The notes under the pieces are model-generated. The model did not search any database. It was not told where the DNA came from and saw only the letters and a list, made by a program, of their open reading frames with translations. From Agarivorans sp. Alg241-V36 (GTDB lineage: Bacteria; Pseudomonadota; Gammaproteobacteria; Enterobacterales; Celerinatantimonadaceae): a stretch of DNA of 64,000 bases. The first letter of the stretch is position 1, and every line of letters begins with the position of its first letter. Shown one piece after another: positions 9,227 to 16,753 of this stretch. Where the stretch lies: positions 401,583 to 465,582 of the forward strand of contig NZ_UNRE01000005.1 in the NCBI RefSeq assembly GCF_900537085.1, read 5' to 3'. The translations under genes and the position numbers were made by a program.

Positions 9227-10597
9227 TTATTCAAGAACAGGTAAAATGCGGCTTAGCTTGTCGAATGTTTCTTGGTATTCGGCTTCTACTTTGGAATCCG
9301 TGACGACTCCGCCACCTGCCCAGCTGTAAATTTTTTGGTCTTCACATACCAAGGTGCGAATGGTGATGTTGGTATCCATATCGCCGTTACTCGATATATA
9401 GCCAATTGCTCCACAATAAGCGCTGCGGCGGCTCTCTTCAAGCTCTTCTATAATCTGCATGGCTCTTATTTTTGGGGCACCGGTGATTGACCCTCCAGGG
9501 AAACACGCTGCCAACAGTTGCTCGGCAGAATATTGCGGAGCTAAGTTTGCTCGAATCGTACTCACTAGGTGATGCACTGCCGGGAAAGATTCGATGGCAA
9601 ATAATTTAGGTACCTCAACCGTGCCTGGGCTGGCTACTCTGCCAATATCATTACGCAGCAAGTCTACAATCATCAAGTTTTCGGCTTGGTCTTTTTCAGC
9701 CTTAAGTAGCTCGTTAGCTAATTGCTGATCTATGTGTTTATCGCTGCTTCTTGGGCGAGTGCCTTTAATCGGCTTAGTTTCAATCTCACCTTGCTTAAGG
9801 CTAATGAAACGCTCTGGTGATACGCTAAGAATACAACTAGTTGGTAAGCGCATAAAAGCTGAAAAGGGAGCTTGATTAGCTGATAGCAAACGCTGATAAG
9901 CTTCAGCTTCGTTTCCTTGATAGCTTGCCTCAAAGCGCTGAGCGAGATTGATTTGATAGCAATCGCCACTGAGTAAGTATTCTTGAACTTGCTTAAACTT
10001 CTCAGTGTAGCTAGCTTGGCTCATGTTACTTTGCCATTCACTAGTAAGTTTAAACGCTTCGACTTCTTGAGTGCTTTGTATATTTAGCCAAAGCGCTCGT
10101 TGTTCTAAGCGCTCTAGCGCTAGAGCTTCTTCGCCTACCTGATGCCATTGAATAAGCGTTGTCTGCTTGCTGTGGTGATCATAAATTAGCGCCCAGTCGT
10201 AAAAGCCTACAGCCATATCTGGGGTGTTTAAATCTTGGCTTAATTGTTCAGGTAATACTTCCAGGCTTCTGCCCAAGTCATAAGACCATAGGCCCAGCGC
10301 ACCTCCTTCAAAAGGAAAATGAGAAGTACCTGTTTGAGAGTCTGGGAACAGTTGTTTACGCAGTGATTCGAGTAACTCAAAAGGTGGCTGTTGGCTGTGG
10401 TAATGGTCCACTCCCACGGTTACATCAGCGGTTTGCTCACTGTAACTAATAGTGGCAATGGGATCGGCAACCAAAATATCAAAATGATTATTTTCGTGAG
10501 AGTCGGCGGCCGATTGCAAAAAGCTGCACCAGTTTTGTTGAGCTAATTGCTCAAATAGTTGAGCGGGAGAAGTAGAAAAAGTTTTACTAACAATCAT
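9227..10597 (-). CDS. pabB: Aminodeoxychorismate synthase component I
   Basis: About 456 residues of the chorismate-binding family. With a glutamine amidotransferase partner (PabA/TrpG, not in this window) it forms 4-amino-4-deoxychorismate for folate. Diagnostic segments are YLLSGDCYQINLAQRF, SPERFISLKQGEIETKPIKGTRPR (the KPIKGT lysine typical of PabB/TrpE), ENLMIVDLLRNDIGRV and CFPGGSITGAPKIRAM. I start at ATG 10597 rather than 10702 because this gives a length close to E. coli PabB (453) and the extra 35 residues look non-coding. The Shine-Dalgarno is weak. First gene of pabB-nudL-sdaA. Confidence 0.93.
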   Translation of the reverse strand: MIVSKTFSTSPAQLFEQLAQQNWCSFLQSAADSHENNHFDILVADPIATISYSEQTADVTVGVDHYHSQQPPFELLESLRKQLFPDSQTGTSHFPFEGGALGLWSYDLGRSLEVLPEQLSQDLNTPDMAVGFYDWALIYDHHSKQTTLIQWHQVGEEALALERLEQRALWLNIQSTQEVEAFKLTSEWQSNMSQASYTEKFKQVQEYLLSGDCYQINLAQRFEASYQGNEAEAYQRLLSANQAPFSAFMRLPTSCILSVSPERFISLKQGEIETKPIKGTRPRSSDKHIDQQLANELLKAEKDQAENLMIVDLLRNDIGRVASPGTVEVPKLFAIESFPAVHHLVSTIRANLAPQYSAEQLLAACFPGGSITGAPKIRAMQIIEELEESRRSAYCGAIGYISSNGDMDTNITIRTLVCEDQKIYSWAGGGVVTDSKVEAEYQETFDKLSRILPVLE

Positions 10598-10803
10598 ATA
10601 GGCAGTTTTGGATGACCATTCACTAAACAGAATTGAAGATGTAGATAAATTGTAAAAACTTAGCTTTAGGTTATAGCAGGCTTTGAGGCGCAAGGGTATC
10701 ATAGGCGCTGAAGGATAACGACAACAACCCTAACAGCCAATTAAACAGCAACTATAAAAGCTGTTGATAATTAAAGGCAATAATAAGGAAACGTGGAGAC
10801 TTT

Positions 10804-12330
10804 ATGACCATCATCCGTAAACAGGACTTTATTGACAGTGTCGCAGAATCGCTGCAATTCATTTCTTACTACCATCCCATCGATTTTGTTACTGCAATGG
10901 CCGAAGCCTACGAAAAAGAGCAAAGCATTGCAGCTAAAGATGCCATCGCCCAAATCTTAATTAACTCTCGCATGTGTGCTCAAGGTTTACGTCCTATTTG
11001 TCAGGACACTGGGATTATCACAGCTTTTGTAAAAGTGGGAATGAATGTGCAATGGGACAGTGACTTAACTGTTCAAGAAATGGTGGATGAAGGAGTACGC
11101 AGAGCTTACACCAATCCAGATAATCCGTTACGTGCTTCTATTGTTGCCGACCCAAATGGTGCGCGTAAAAACACTAAAGATAATACACCAGCGGTGGTTC
11201 ATATTGACCTAGTGGCTGGTGACAAAGTAGAAATCATGGTTGCAGCTAAAGGCGGCGGCAGTGAAAACAAATCAAAGATGGTGATGCTTAACCCGTCAGA
11301 CTCAGTAGCCGAGTGGGTATTAAAAACCTTGCCTACCATGGGTGCGGGTTGGTGCCCACCAGGCATGGTTGGCATTGGTATTGGCGGCACTGCTGAAAAA
11401 GCTGCGGTTATGGCCAAAGAATCGCTAATGGATCCGGTCGATATTCAAGACCTAATGGCTAAAGGCGCAGAGAATGCTGATGAAGAGCTGCGTTTAGAGC
11501 TGATGGACGGCATTAATAAATTGGGTATAGGTGCTCAGGGTTTAGGTGGTTTAACCACGGTACTTGATGTAAAAGTTAAGTCTTGCCCAACTCATGCTGC
11601 GTCTAAACCAGTAGTGATGATCCCGAACTGTGCAGCAACCCGCCACGCACATTTCCACTTAGATGGCAGCGGTCCTGCAGTGCTTACTCCACCTAAGTTA
11701 GAAGACTGGCCAGAGATTACCTGGGATGTTGGCGATAATGTTCGTCGCGTAGATGTAAATAAGGTGACTAAAGAAGAAGTTGCTACCTGGAAAATGGGTG
11801 AAACGGTATTGCTTAACGGCAAGATTCTTACTGGTCGCGATGCCGCACACAAGCGTATTAAAGAATACTTAGAGCAAGGCAAACCATTCCCTAATGGCGT
11901 AGATTTTAATGGTCGCTTTATTTACTACGTTGGCCCTGTAGATGCAGTACGTGACGAAGCGGTAGGCCCTGCCGGCCCTACAACTTCAACCCGTATGGAT
12001 AAATTCACCGATATGATGCTAGAAGAAACTGGCTTAATGGGGATGATTGGTAAAGCTGAGCGTGGCCCCGCAACCGTTGACTCCATTGCCAAGCACCAAT
12101 CGGTATATTTAATGGCGGTAGGTGGCGCAGCGTATTTGGTGTCTAAAGCAATTAAGAATGCCAAGGTGGTGGCGTTTGAAGATCTAGGTATGGAAGCTAT
12201 CTACGAGTTTGAAGTAGAAGATATGCCTGTCACGGTGGCGGTAGATGCTGATGGTAACTCGGCTCACCAGCAAGGACCGGCGATTTGGAAAGCTAAAATT
12301 GAAGAATTAGATGCAAAACTAAGCAAGTAA
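10804..12330 (+). CDS. fumA: Fumarate hydratase, class I (iron-sulfur)
   Basis: A 508-residue two-domain class I fumarase converting fumarate to L-malate in the TCA cycle. Cluster cysteines are visible in MCAQGLRPICQDTG, KVKSCPTHAASKP and IPNCAATRHAHFHLDGSGP; the C-terminal domain has PVDAVRDEAVGPAGPTTSTRMD. It is about 40 residues shorter than E. coli FumA/FumB but fuses both halves that are separate subunits in TtdAB. GGAG precedes the ATG. It is monocistronic, divergent from pabB, and ends at a strong terminator. Confidence 0.93.
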   Translation: MTIIRKQDFIDSVAESLQFISYYHPIDFVTAMAEAYEKEQSIAAKDAIAQILINSRMCAQGLRPICQDTGIITAFVKVGMNVQWDSDLTVQEMVDEGVRRAYTNPDNPLRASIVADPNGARKNTKDNTPAVVHIDLVAGDKVEIMVAAKGGGSENKSKMVMLNPSDSVAEWVLKTLPTMGAGWCPPGMVGIGIGGTAEKAAVMAKESLMDPVDIQDLMAKGAENADEELRLELMDGINKLGIGAQGLGGLTTVLDVKVKSCPTHAASKPVVMIPNCAATRHAHFHLDGSGPAVLTPPKLEDWPEITWDVGDNVRRVDVNKVTKEEVATWKMGETVLLNGKILTGRDAAHKRIKEYLEQGKPFPNGVDFNGRFIYYVGPVDAVRDEAVGPAGPTTSTRMDKFTDMMLEETGLMGMIGKAERGPATVDSIAKHQSVYLMAVGGAAYLVSKAIKNAKVVAFEDLGMEAIYEFEVEDMPVTVAVDADGNSAHQQGPAIWKAKIEELDAKLSK

Positions 12331-12350
12331 TTCACTTAGCTTTGCAGAAT

Positions 12351-12375
12351 AAAGCGGCTTAGGCCGCTTTTTTTT
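12351..12375 (+). terminator. Intrinsic terminator after fumarase (shared with doxX end)
   Basis: AAAGCGGC/GCCGCTTT stem with loop TTAG and a T-run on the plus strand. The doxX stop (12359 on the minus strand) is embedded in it. The minus-strand T-tract is short, so it may be weakly bidirectional. Confidence 0.92.
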
Positions 12376-12814
12376 GTGCCATTTTTTTGTTTAACAGGTA
12401 ATCAATTGAAAATGGACCAGCACCCCAAATGACATTAATCAATAGCATTAAACCCCAAAGCTGGTGGTCATAAAAACCGCCTGGCCACAACACCGGGTAA
12501 GAAACCACGGCAATAATATTAAACAAGAACAGCTTTAAGGCGAAAATACGGGTAAATAAACCAAGTACCAGAAATACTGGCAGGATTAGTTCAGCAGCGG
12601 TGCCTAGATAGGCTGCTAGTTCCCAGGGTAAAATAGGCACTTGGTACTCAAGCTCAAATAGATAAAGTGTTGAATCCCAGCTCGTAAGTTTTAAGTATCC
12701 TGAACGGAAGAATACGATGGCCACCCATATTCGTGTAAAGGTGAGTAGCAGTGGGATAAGCACAAACTGCATTAGCTCCACGGCTTTTAGGTACATATTA
12801 TAAAGTGGCATCAT
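12359..12814 (-). CDS. DoxX family membrane protein, last gene of the bufferin operon
   Basis: About 151 residues with four predicted membrane segments: near WVAIVFFRSGYLKL, LAAYLGTAAELILPVFLVLGL, LKLFLFNIIAVVSYPVLW and LWGLMLLINVIWG. It is a DoxX/SURF4-like integral membrane protein; such proteins (HvfD-like) accompany DUF692/MNIO RiPP operons and are thought to link to electron transfer or metal stress. Start ATG 12814 is chosen because GAGGAG sits 6 bases upstream; the start overlaps the end of the preceding gene by 17 bases. Exact role unknown. Confidence 0.85.
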   Translation of the reverse strand: MMPLYNMYLKAVELMQFVLIPLLLTFTRIWVAIVFFRSGYLKLTSWDSTLYLFELEYQVPILPWELAAYLGTAAELILPVFLVLGLFTRIFALKLFLFNIIAVVSYPVLWPGGFYDHQLWGLMLLINVIWGAGPFSIDYLLNKKMAQKKAA

Positions 12815-13577
12815 GGGATTCTCCTCTCTCTGATGCAAAACTAAAATGGGATAAACGTTGCTGTTGAATTGATTCGCCGAGCAGTGGCTCTAGCTCCGCT
12901 AAGCAGTGTTGAGGTAACTCGCCTAAAGGACGTTGCTGCTGGCAATGACTAAGAAACTCGTAACTCACCGTGGATATTTGCTCTAGCTGCACTTCAAAAT
13001 TTGGCTGCTTGCTGAATAACACAAAATCTTGCTCATCTAATTCAATAGCTTCAACTTGATCTTGCTGAACCATTTGGTAAATCGCGAATACAGGGTATTG
13101 GCTGGCTAACAAGGACTGATGTGGAGCCAAATGCAGTACTACATCTCCCAGTTGTTCTACGGGTATAGATTGCAGAGCTTCTACAGTGAAATATTGACTT
13201 GGCAAGGCTTGGCCAGCGGTTTGTTCAATGAGCCAATCTAGCTGAGCGATATCCGCTAAATAGGGGAGTTGAGCTAAGGCATCTTGTTGCTGCAAAAACT
13301 GATTAAAGCCATGGCCAAACAAGTTAAGATCACCTTGATTATGGCCATGCTGCAAAATGAAACTTTTGGCGACAAACTTAAAATAGTCTTCACCTACCAA
13401 CTTCTGCACTGTGGGGTAGGTGGCGCTTAAGGCCTCGCTTAAGCTTAGTAGATAATTGTTTTGGTAGATTTGCATTGATTCATCAGGGCTAAGCGCGTTG
13501 TTGGCTAAACGTGCTTCAACACTCGTATTAGTCTGATTTAGCGAGTCTGAAAACTCTTGCTGCAATTGCTTAAGCAC
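12798..13577 (-). CDS. BufC/HvfC-like partner protein of the MNIO maturase (DUF2063)
   Basis: A 259-residue protein with the DUF2063 N-terminal signature: RLANNALSPDESMQIYQNNYLLSLSEALSATYPTVQKLVGEDYF. The family was once called a putative DNA-binding domain; it is now known as the recognition partner that presents the precursor peptide to DUF692/MNIO enzymes. GTG start at 13577 with AGGTG just upstream; it overlaps the stop of the maturase gene by 8 bases, so the two are coupled. The C-terminal half (residues 150-259) is less conserved. Confidence 0.85.
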   Translation of the reverse strand: MLKQLQQEFSDSLNQTNTSVEARLANNALSPDESMQIYQNNYLLSLSEALSATYPTVQKLVGEDYFKFVAKSFILQHGHNQGDLNLFGHGFNQFLQQQDALAQLPYLADIAQLDWLIEQTAGQALPSQYFTVEALQSIPVEQLGDVVLHLAPHQSLLASQYPVFAIYQMVQQDQVEAIELDEQDFVLFSKQPNFEVQLEQISTVSYEFLSHCQQQRPLGELPQHCLAELEPLLGESIQQQRLSHFSFASERGESHDATL

Positions 13578-14424
13578 AATTCACCTCGCTTGTTTCTAAG
13601 TCGATGTGTTTGGCTTGTAAGACTTCTTCTACTAGCACATCTAAGCTAGGGAAATCACTGTCCCATTCAATAAGGGTAGGGATGTTGTTGGCATAGTACT
13701 GTTGGAACTGTCGATACAACTGCCAAACTGGTTCGCTTACCTTTTGGTTGTGGCTGTCAATTAGCACGGTTTTATTGTCGAGTTGCTTCTCGGTATAACC
13801 GGCTAAGTGGATCTCCTTCACAGCATCTAAATTTAGTGTTTCTAAGTAGGCTTGGTTATCCCAGCCTAAGTTATAGCCGCTGACATACACATTGTTTATA
13901 TCCAGTAACAATCCGCAGCCTGTTGCATCAACTAATTGGTTAAGAAAGTCTGGCTCATGGATATGGCTTTCATGATAGGCCAAATAGGCAGAGGGGTTTT
14001 CGATAAGCACTTGTCTGCCTAAAAAGTCTTGTGCTTGGTTAACGTGCTCTATAAATACTCTCAAGCATTCTTCAGTGTAAGGTAAGGGCAGTAAATCGTT
14101 ATAAAAGCGACCGTTAATGCTGCTCCAACTTAAATGCTCAGAGACTATAAAAGGATTAACATCATCAATTAATGCTTTTAGCTTCTCTAAATGTGGCTTG
14201 CTTAAGGCGTCGAATGAACCTAGTGATAAACCCACTCCGTGAACACTAATCGGACTATGCTCAGCGATTTGCTTAAGCAGATGATAGTCGTATGAGTGTG
14301 GGTTAAAGTAGTTCTCTGCGTGGATCTCTAGCCAATCAAGTTGCTGATGTTTGTTTAGCAACTGTTCTGCATAAGCTGAGCGCAGACCAAGCCCGTATTG
14401 TTTTTTTGTCATAGTGGTGTTCAT
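13570..14424 (-). CDS. MNIO (DUF692) multinuclear iron oxidase, bufferin maturase BufB/HvfB-like
   Basis: About 284 residues of the DUF692 TIM-barrel family, related to MbnB. Metal-ligand regions are visible: LDWLEIHAENYF, ISVHGVGLSLG, VSEHLSWSS, VLIENPSAYLAY, GLLLDINNVYVS, EIHLAGYTE and LIEWDSDFPS. These enzymes use a di- or tri-iron centre to oxidise cysteines of a precursor peptide to oxazolone- or thiooxazole-type groups. The start is most likely ATG 14424 or ATG 14412; the longer TTG start at 14457 falls inside a hairpin. It sits between the precursor gene and its partner protein, as in bufferin and Hvf operons. Confidence 0.88.
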   Translation of the reverse strand: MNTTMTKKQYGLGLRSAYAEQLLNKHQQLDWLEIHAENYFNPHSYDYHLLKQIAEHSPISVHGVGLSLGSFDALSKPHLEKLKALIDDVNPFIVSEHLSWSSINGRFYNDLLPLPYTEECLRVFIEHVNQAQDFLGRQVLIENPSAYLAYHESHIHEPDFLNQLVDATGCGLLLDINNVYVSGYNLGWDNQAYLETLNLDAVKEIHLAGYTEKQLDNKTVLIDSHNQKVSEPVWQLYRQFQQYYANNIPTLIEWDSDFPSLDVLVEEVLQAKHIDLETSEVNCA

Positions 14425-14445
14425 TTGTACGAGGGAGAAGGGAGG

Positions 14446-14475
14446 CTGCCGAACCAAATCATCTTGGCTCGGCAG
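14446..14475 (-). other. Intercistronic hairpin between bufferin precursor and maturase genes
   Basis: A 12-bp stem (CTGCCGAGCCAA with TTGGTTCGGCAG, one G-U pair on the minus-strand RNA) and a 6-base loop, starting 7 bases after the precursor stop. No T-run follows. It could stabilise the precursor mRNA or partly terminate, giving excess precursor over enzyme. Confidence 0.65.
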
Positions 14476-14482
14476 TTACAAA

Positions 14483-14737
14483 TTAACTAGATTGTTTGCT
14501 ACCACCAGTTAGTTTGTCACATAAGCCTTTTGGCAATACTACGAAAGCATCTGACTGGTTGTCAGCGGTAGCAGTACCTGCACATGAACTATTTTTAGTT
14601 GCACAGTCGTTTTTACCCGCTTTAGACACGCCGTAACACTTCTCTTTACCTGCAGCAACTGCTGGAGTAGCGGTAAGAGTACCCAATGCGATTAAACCAG
14701 TAACTGCTGTAGCGATTGCAATGTTTGAACCTTTCAT
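14483..14737 (-). CDS. Bufferin-type RiPP precursor (BufA1/DUF2282-like)
   Basis: An 84-residue protein with a cleavable signal peptide ([28 protein letters not shown]) followed by the DUF2282/BufA1 core. Four cysteines lie in [20 protein letters not shown] and PKGLC, the usual pattern in this family. Characterised bufferins are exported peptides whose cysteines are modified by the neighbouring MNIO enzyme and which bind copper. AAAGGA sits 7 bases before the ATG. First gene of the operon, which continues with maturase, partner and DoxX. Confidence 0.88.
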   Translation of the reverse strand: MKGSNIAIATAVTGLIALGTLTATPAVAAGKEKCYGVSKAGKNDCATKNSSCAGTATADNQSDAFVVLPKGLCDKLTGGSKQSS

Positions 14738-15236
14738 AATATTTCCTTTATCAAATTGTGTCGTGTTAAGTACAACTTGTTCACTTAGTTGTAGCTAAAG
14801 AAACCGCATTACTACAGAAAAAATTTCGCAAGTTGTGAAAAAATATCAACAAATAAACAAAGGATTTTACATTTTTGTGCTTTAAGGCTTTTTGCTGAGG
14901 CCTGATGTACTGTGGCTTAAGCCTTGATTTTAATCGCCTTAAAATTGGCCTTTCTTTTTTTTGATTTTCTAGCGAATTTATATGTTGGCGAAATGTAAAT
15001 GTTTGTTCGAATAAGCGGGGCTTAATATGTTTTAGGAAAATGCTGGTCCTTTTTGCTGCTTAAAGGCTTTGATATTTTGCTTGAGCGTTTTAAACGGGGC
15101 TTAAAAAAGCAGAGTATTAGCTAAATAAGGAAACTTCTTCTTCGAAAGCTTGTCTAGAAAGGACTTGTTACAAATACGTGCTTTTTCCTACTAATTAGTT
15201 AATCATATCAATACATTGTTTAAACAGGTTGAATTT
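14738..15236. other. Intergenic region upstream of the bufferin operon and the lipoprotein gene
   Basis: About 500 AT-rich bases between divergent genes. It must hold the bufferin promoter (minus) and probably the lipoprotein promoter (plus). I see no ORF with a good ribosome site, no intrinsic terminator and no promoter that I can name with confidence. A small palindrome GGCTTAAGCC and two GGGGCTTAA words are present. Confidence 0.5.
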
Positions 15237-15839
15237 ATGAAACAAGTTATCTTGGCAAGTGCCTTGACACTATTGGCTAGCGCATGCACAACGGTTGTTG
15301 ATGAAGAGCAAACTCAGCGCAAAGAACAGCAATATCGCGATACCATTATAGTTAGTGCAGAGCCCGGATTTACTGTGTTTAAACAGCAAACAGTTTGTAG
15401 TCATCCGCTATTAGAAGAAGCTCTGCGCAACCCACAACGCTCTGATGTGCAAGCTTACGATGCGTTTCATAAAGCCTTTGAACAAAAATTTGAAGACCTA
15501 GGCATTCACTATTTATCTCAAGCTGATGATAGTTGCGATTACTGGATGGCTTTTGCATTGCCCACCAGTCAAAAACTGAGTGATGAGCAATTGATGACCT
15601 TGTTTGGGGTGTCGCCAGGATTAGCTGATGACGGCAACCAAGGCTTTCAACGTGCCACCTTAATGATGAGTTTGTATACCGCGCAATCTAATTACAAAAT
15701 GTGGCAGGTTAGCCTACAAGCCTTTGCGGAAGTAGAAACTGATGAAATGGGGCGTCGCCAAATAGCCATTAAGCCAGAGGGAGTAGAGTACGCGGTGAAT
15801 CGTGTATTTGCTTACCTTAACGTGAAAGACGCTTCGTAA
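15237..15839 (+). CDS. Outer-membrane-type lipoprotein, DUF4136-like
   Basis: About 200 residues with a lipoprotein signal: MKQVILASALTLLASAC, lipobox LASAC followed by TT, which favours outer-membrane sorting. The mature part is soluble and acidic with two Cys (TVCSH, DSCDYW). The pattern resembles the DUF4136 family, but this is not certain. Start ATG 15237 is preferred over 15216 because the signal peptide begins there. It sits alone after a long intergenic region. Function unknown. Confidence 0.7.
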   Translation: MKQVILASALTLLASACTTVVDEEQTQRKEQQYRDTIIVSAEPGFTVFKQQTVCSHPLLEEALRNPQRSDVQAYDAFHKAFEQKFEDLGIHYLSQADDSCDYWMAFALPTSQKLSDEQLMTLFGVSPGLADDGNQGFQRATLMMSLYTAQSNYKMWQVSLQAFAEVETDEMGRRQIAIKPEGVEYAVNRVFAYLNVKDAS

Positions 15840-15848
15840 ATTGCAGGC

Positions 15849-15880
15849 AAAAAAAAGCCCAGCTACAGGGGGCGCTGGGC
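15849..15880 (-). terminator. Intrinsic terminator oriented on the minus strand
   Basis: Stem GCCCAGC/GCTGGGC, 10-base loop, with eight A on the plus-strand left side, i.e. a T-run on the minus strand. No minus-strand gene is visible upstream of it, so it either marks a small RNA or acts as a poor plus-strand terminator for the lipoprotein gene. Confidence 0.6.
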
Positions 15881-16054
15881 GTTCAATTTAAGTATTTAAT
15901 TGCAGTGGCATAGATTAAGACCCGGCGTTTTCGAGAAAGTTTCAAAAATCTTCTTTTTTTTCTTAAAAAAATCCGAGCTCAGCTCTCGTTTTTAGTTTCA
16001 CCCGCAAATTATGCCCAGCGAATGATTGACATCTGAAGGCCTTAAACGTAGATT

Positions 16055-16070
16055 TTAAACAGGTGTTTTA
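16055..16070 (+). promoter_or_regulatory. Candidate PsrA operator
   Basis: TTAAAC-AGGT-GTTTTA contains AAAC-N4-GTTT, matching the reported PsrA-type half-site arrangement. It ends 16 bases before the psrA start, which fits autoregulation. Confidence 0.5.
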
Positions 16071-16086
16071 TTTTTAAGGTGTCATA

Positions 16087-16713
16087 GTGAGACAAGGAAC
16101 TAAAAGTAAGATCCTCGATGCAGCCGAACGTTTATTCGCTGAACGAGGATTTGCCGATACCTCGTTGAGGTTAATTACTTCTCATGCCGAGGTTAATCTA
16201 GCCTCGGTAAATTACCATTTTGGTTCAAAAAAAGAACTTATCCAAGCTGTTCTTATGCGTTACCTAGAGCAGTTCATGCCCTTAGTAGATAAGGCCATGT
16301 TAGAGCACATAGAAGGCGACACTCCGCCTAATCTGGATCAGGTGTTCTCTTCGTTTATCGATCCCTTGCTTGAAATGAACCAAGTGAAGAAACACGGTAC
16401 TGCGATGTTCCTACTATTATTAGGACGAGGATATACCGACAGCCAAGGGCACCTGCGTAAATTTATTACTCATCACTTTGGAGAAGTGCTCAGCCGTTTT
16501 CAAGATGCGGTGAGATTGGCTTATCCCGAGTTATCAGACAGCGATATATTTTGGCGTTTGCACTTCACCTTAGGAACAGTGGTGTTCACCATGGCATCTA
16601 GCACTGCTCTTAAAGATATTGCCAGTGCCGACTTTAATGAAGATTTAAATACCGAAGGATTGATCAGAAAAGTAATCCCCTATTTGGCAGCCGGTGTGGG
16701 TGCGCCAACTTAA
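16087..16713 (+). CDS. psrA: TetR-family regulator, PsrA-like (fatty acid metabolism)
   Basis: A 208-residue TetR regulator. The N-terminal helix-turn-helix is KILDAAERLFAERGFADTSLRLITSHAEVNLASVNYHFGSKKEL; the ligand domain lacks recognisable catalytic features. The gene directly precedes an acyl-CoA dehydrogenase FadE, the usual context of PsrA, which represses beta-oxidation genes and responds to long-chain fatty acids or acyl-CoA. GTG start at 16087 with AAGGTG upstream. A palindrome AAAC-N4-GTTT just upstream suggests self-repression. The PsrA assignment rests on context and general similarity. Confidence 0.75.
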   Translation: MRQGTKSKILDAAERLFAERGFADTSLRLITSHAEVNLASVNYHFGSKKELIQAVLMRYLEQFMPLVDKAMLEHIEGDTPPNLDQVFSSFIDPLLEMNQVKKHGTAMFLLLLGRGYTDSQGHLRKFITHHFGEVLSRFQDAVRLAYPELSDSDIFWRLHFTLGTVVFTMASSTALKDIASADFNEDLNTEGLIRKVIPYLAAGVGAPT

Positions 16714-16753
16714 AAAATAAAAACTATAAAGTACGTGAAATAAGGAATTGACC

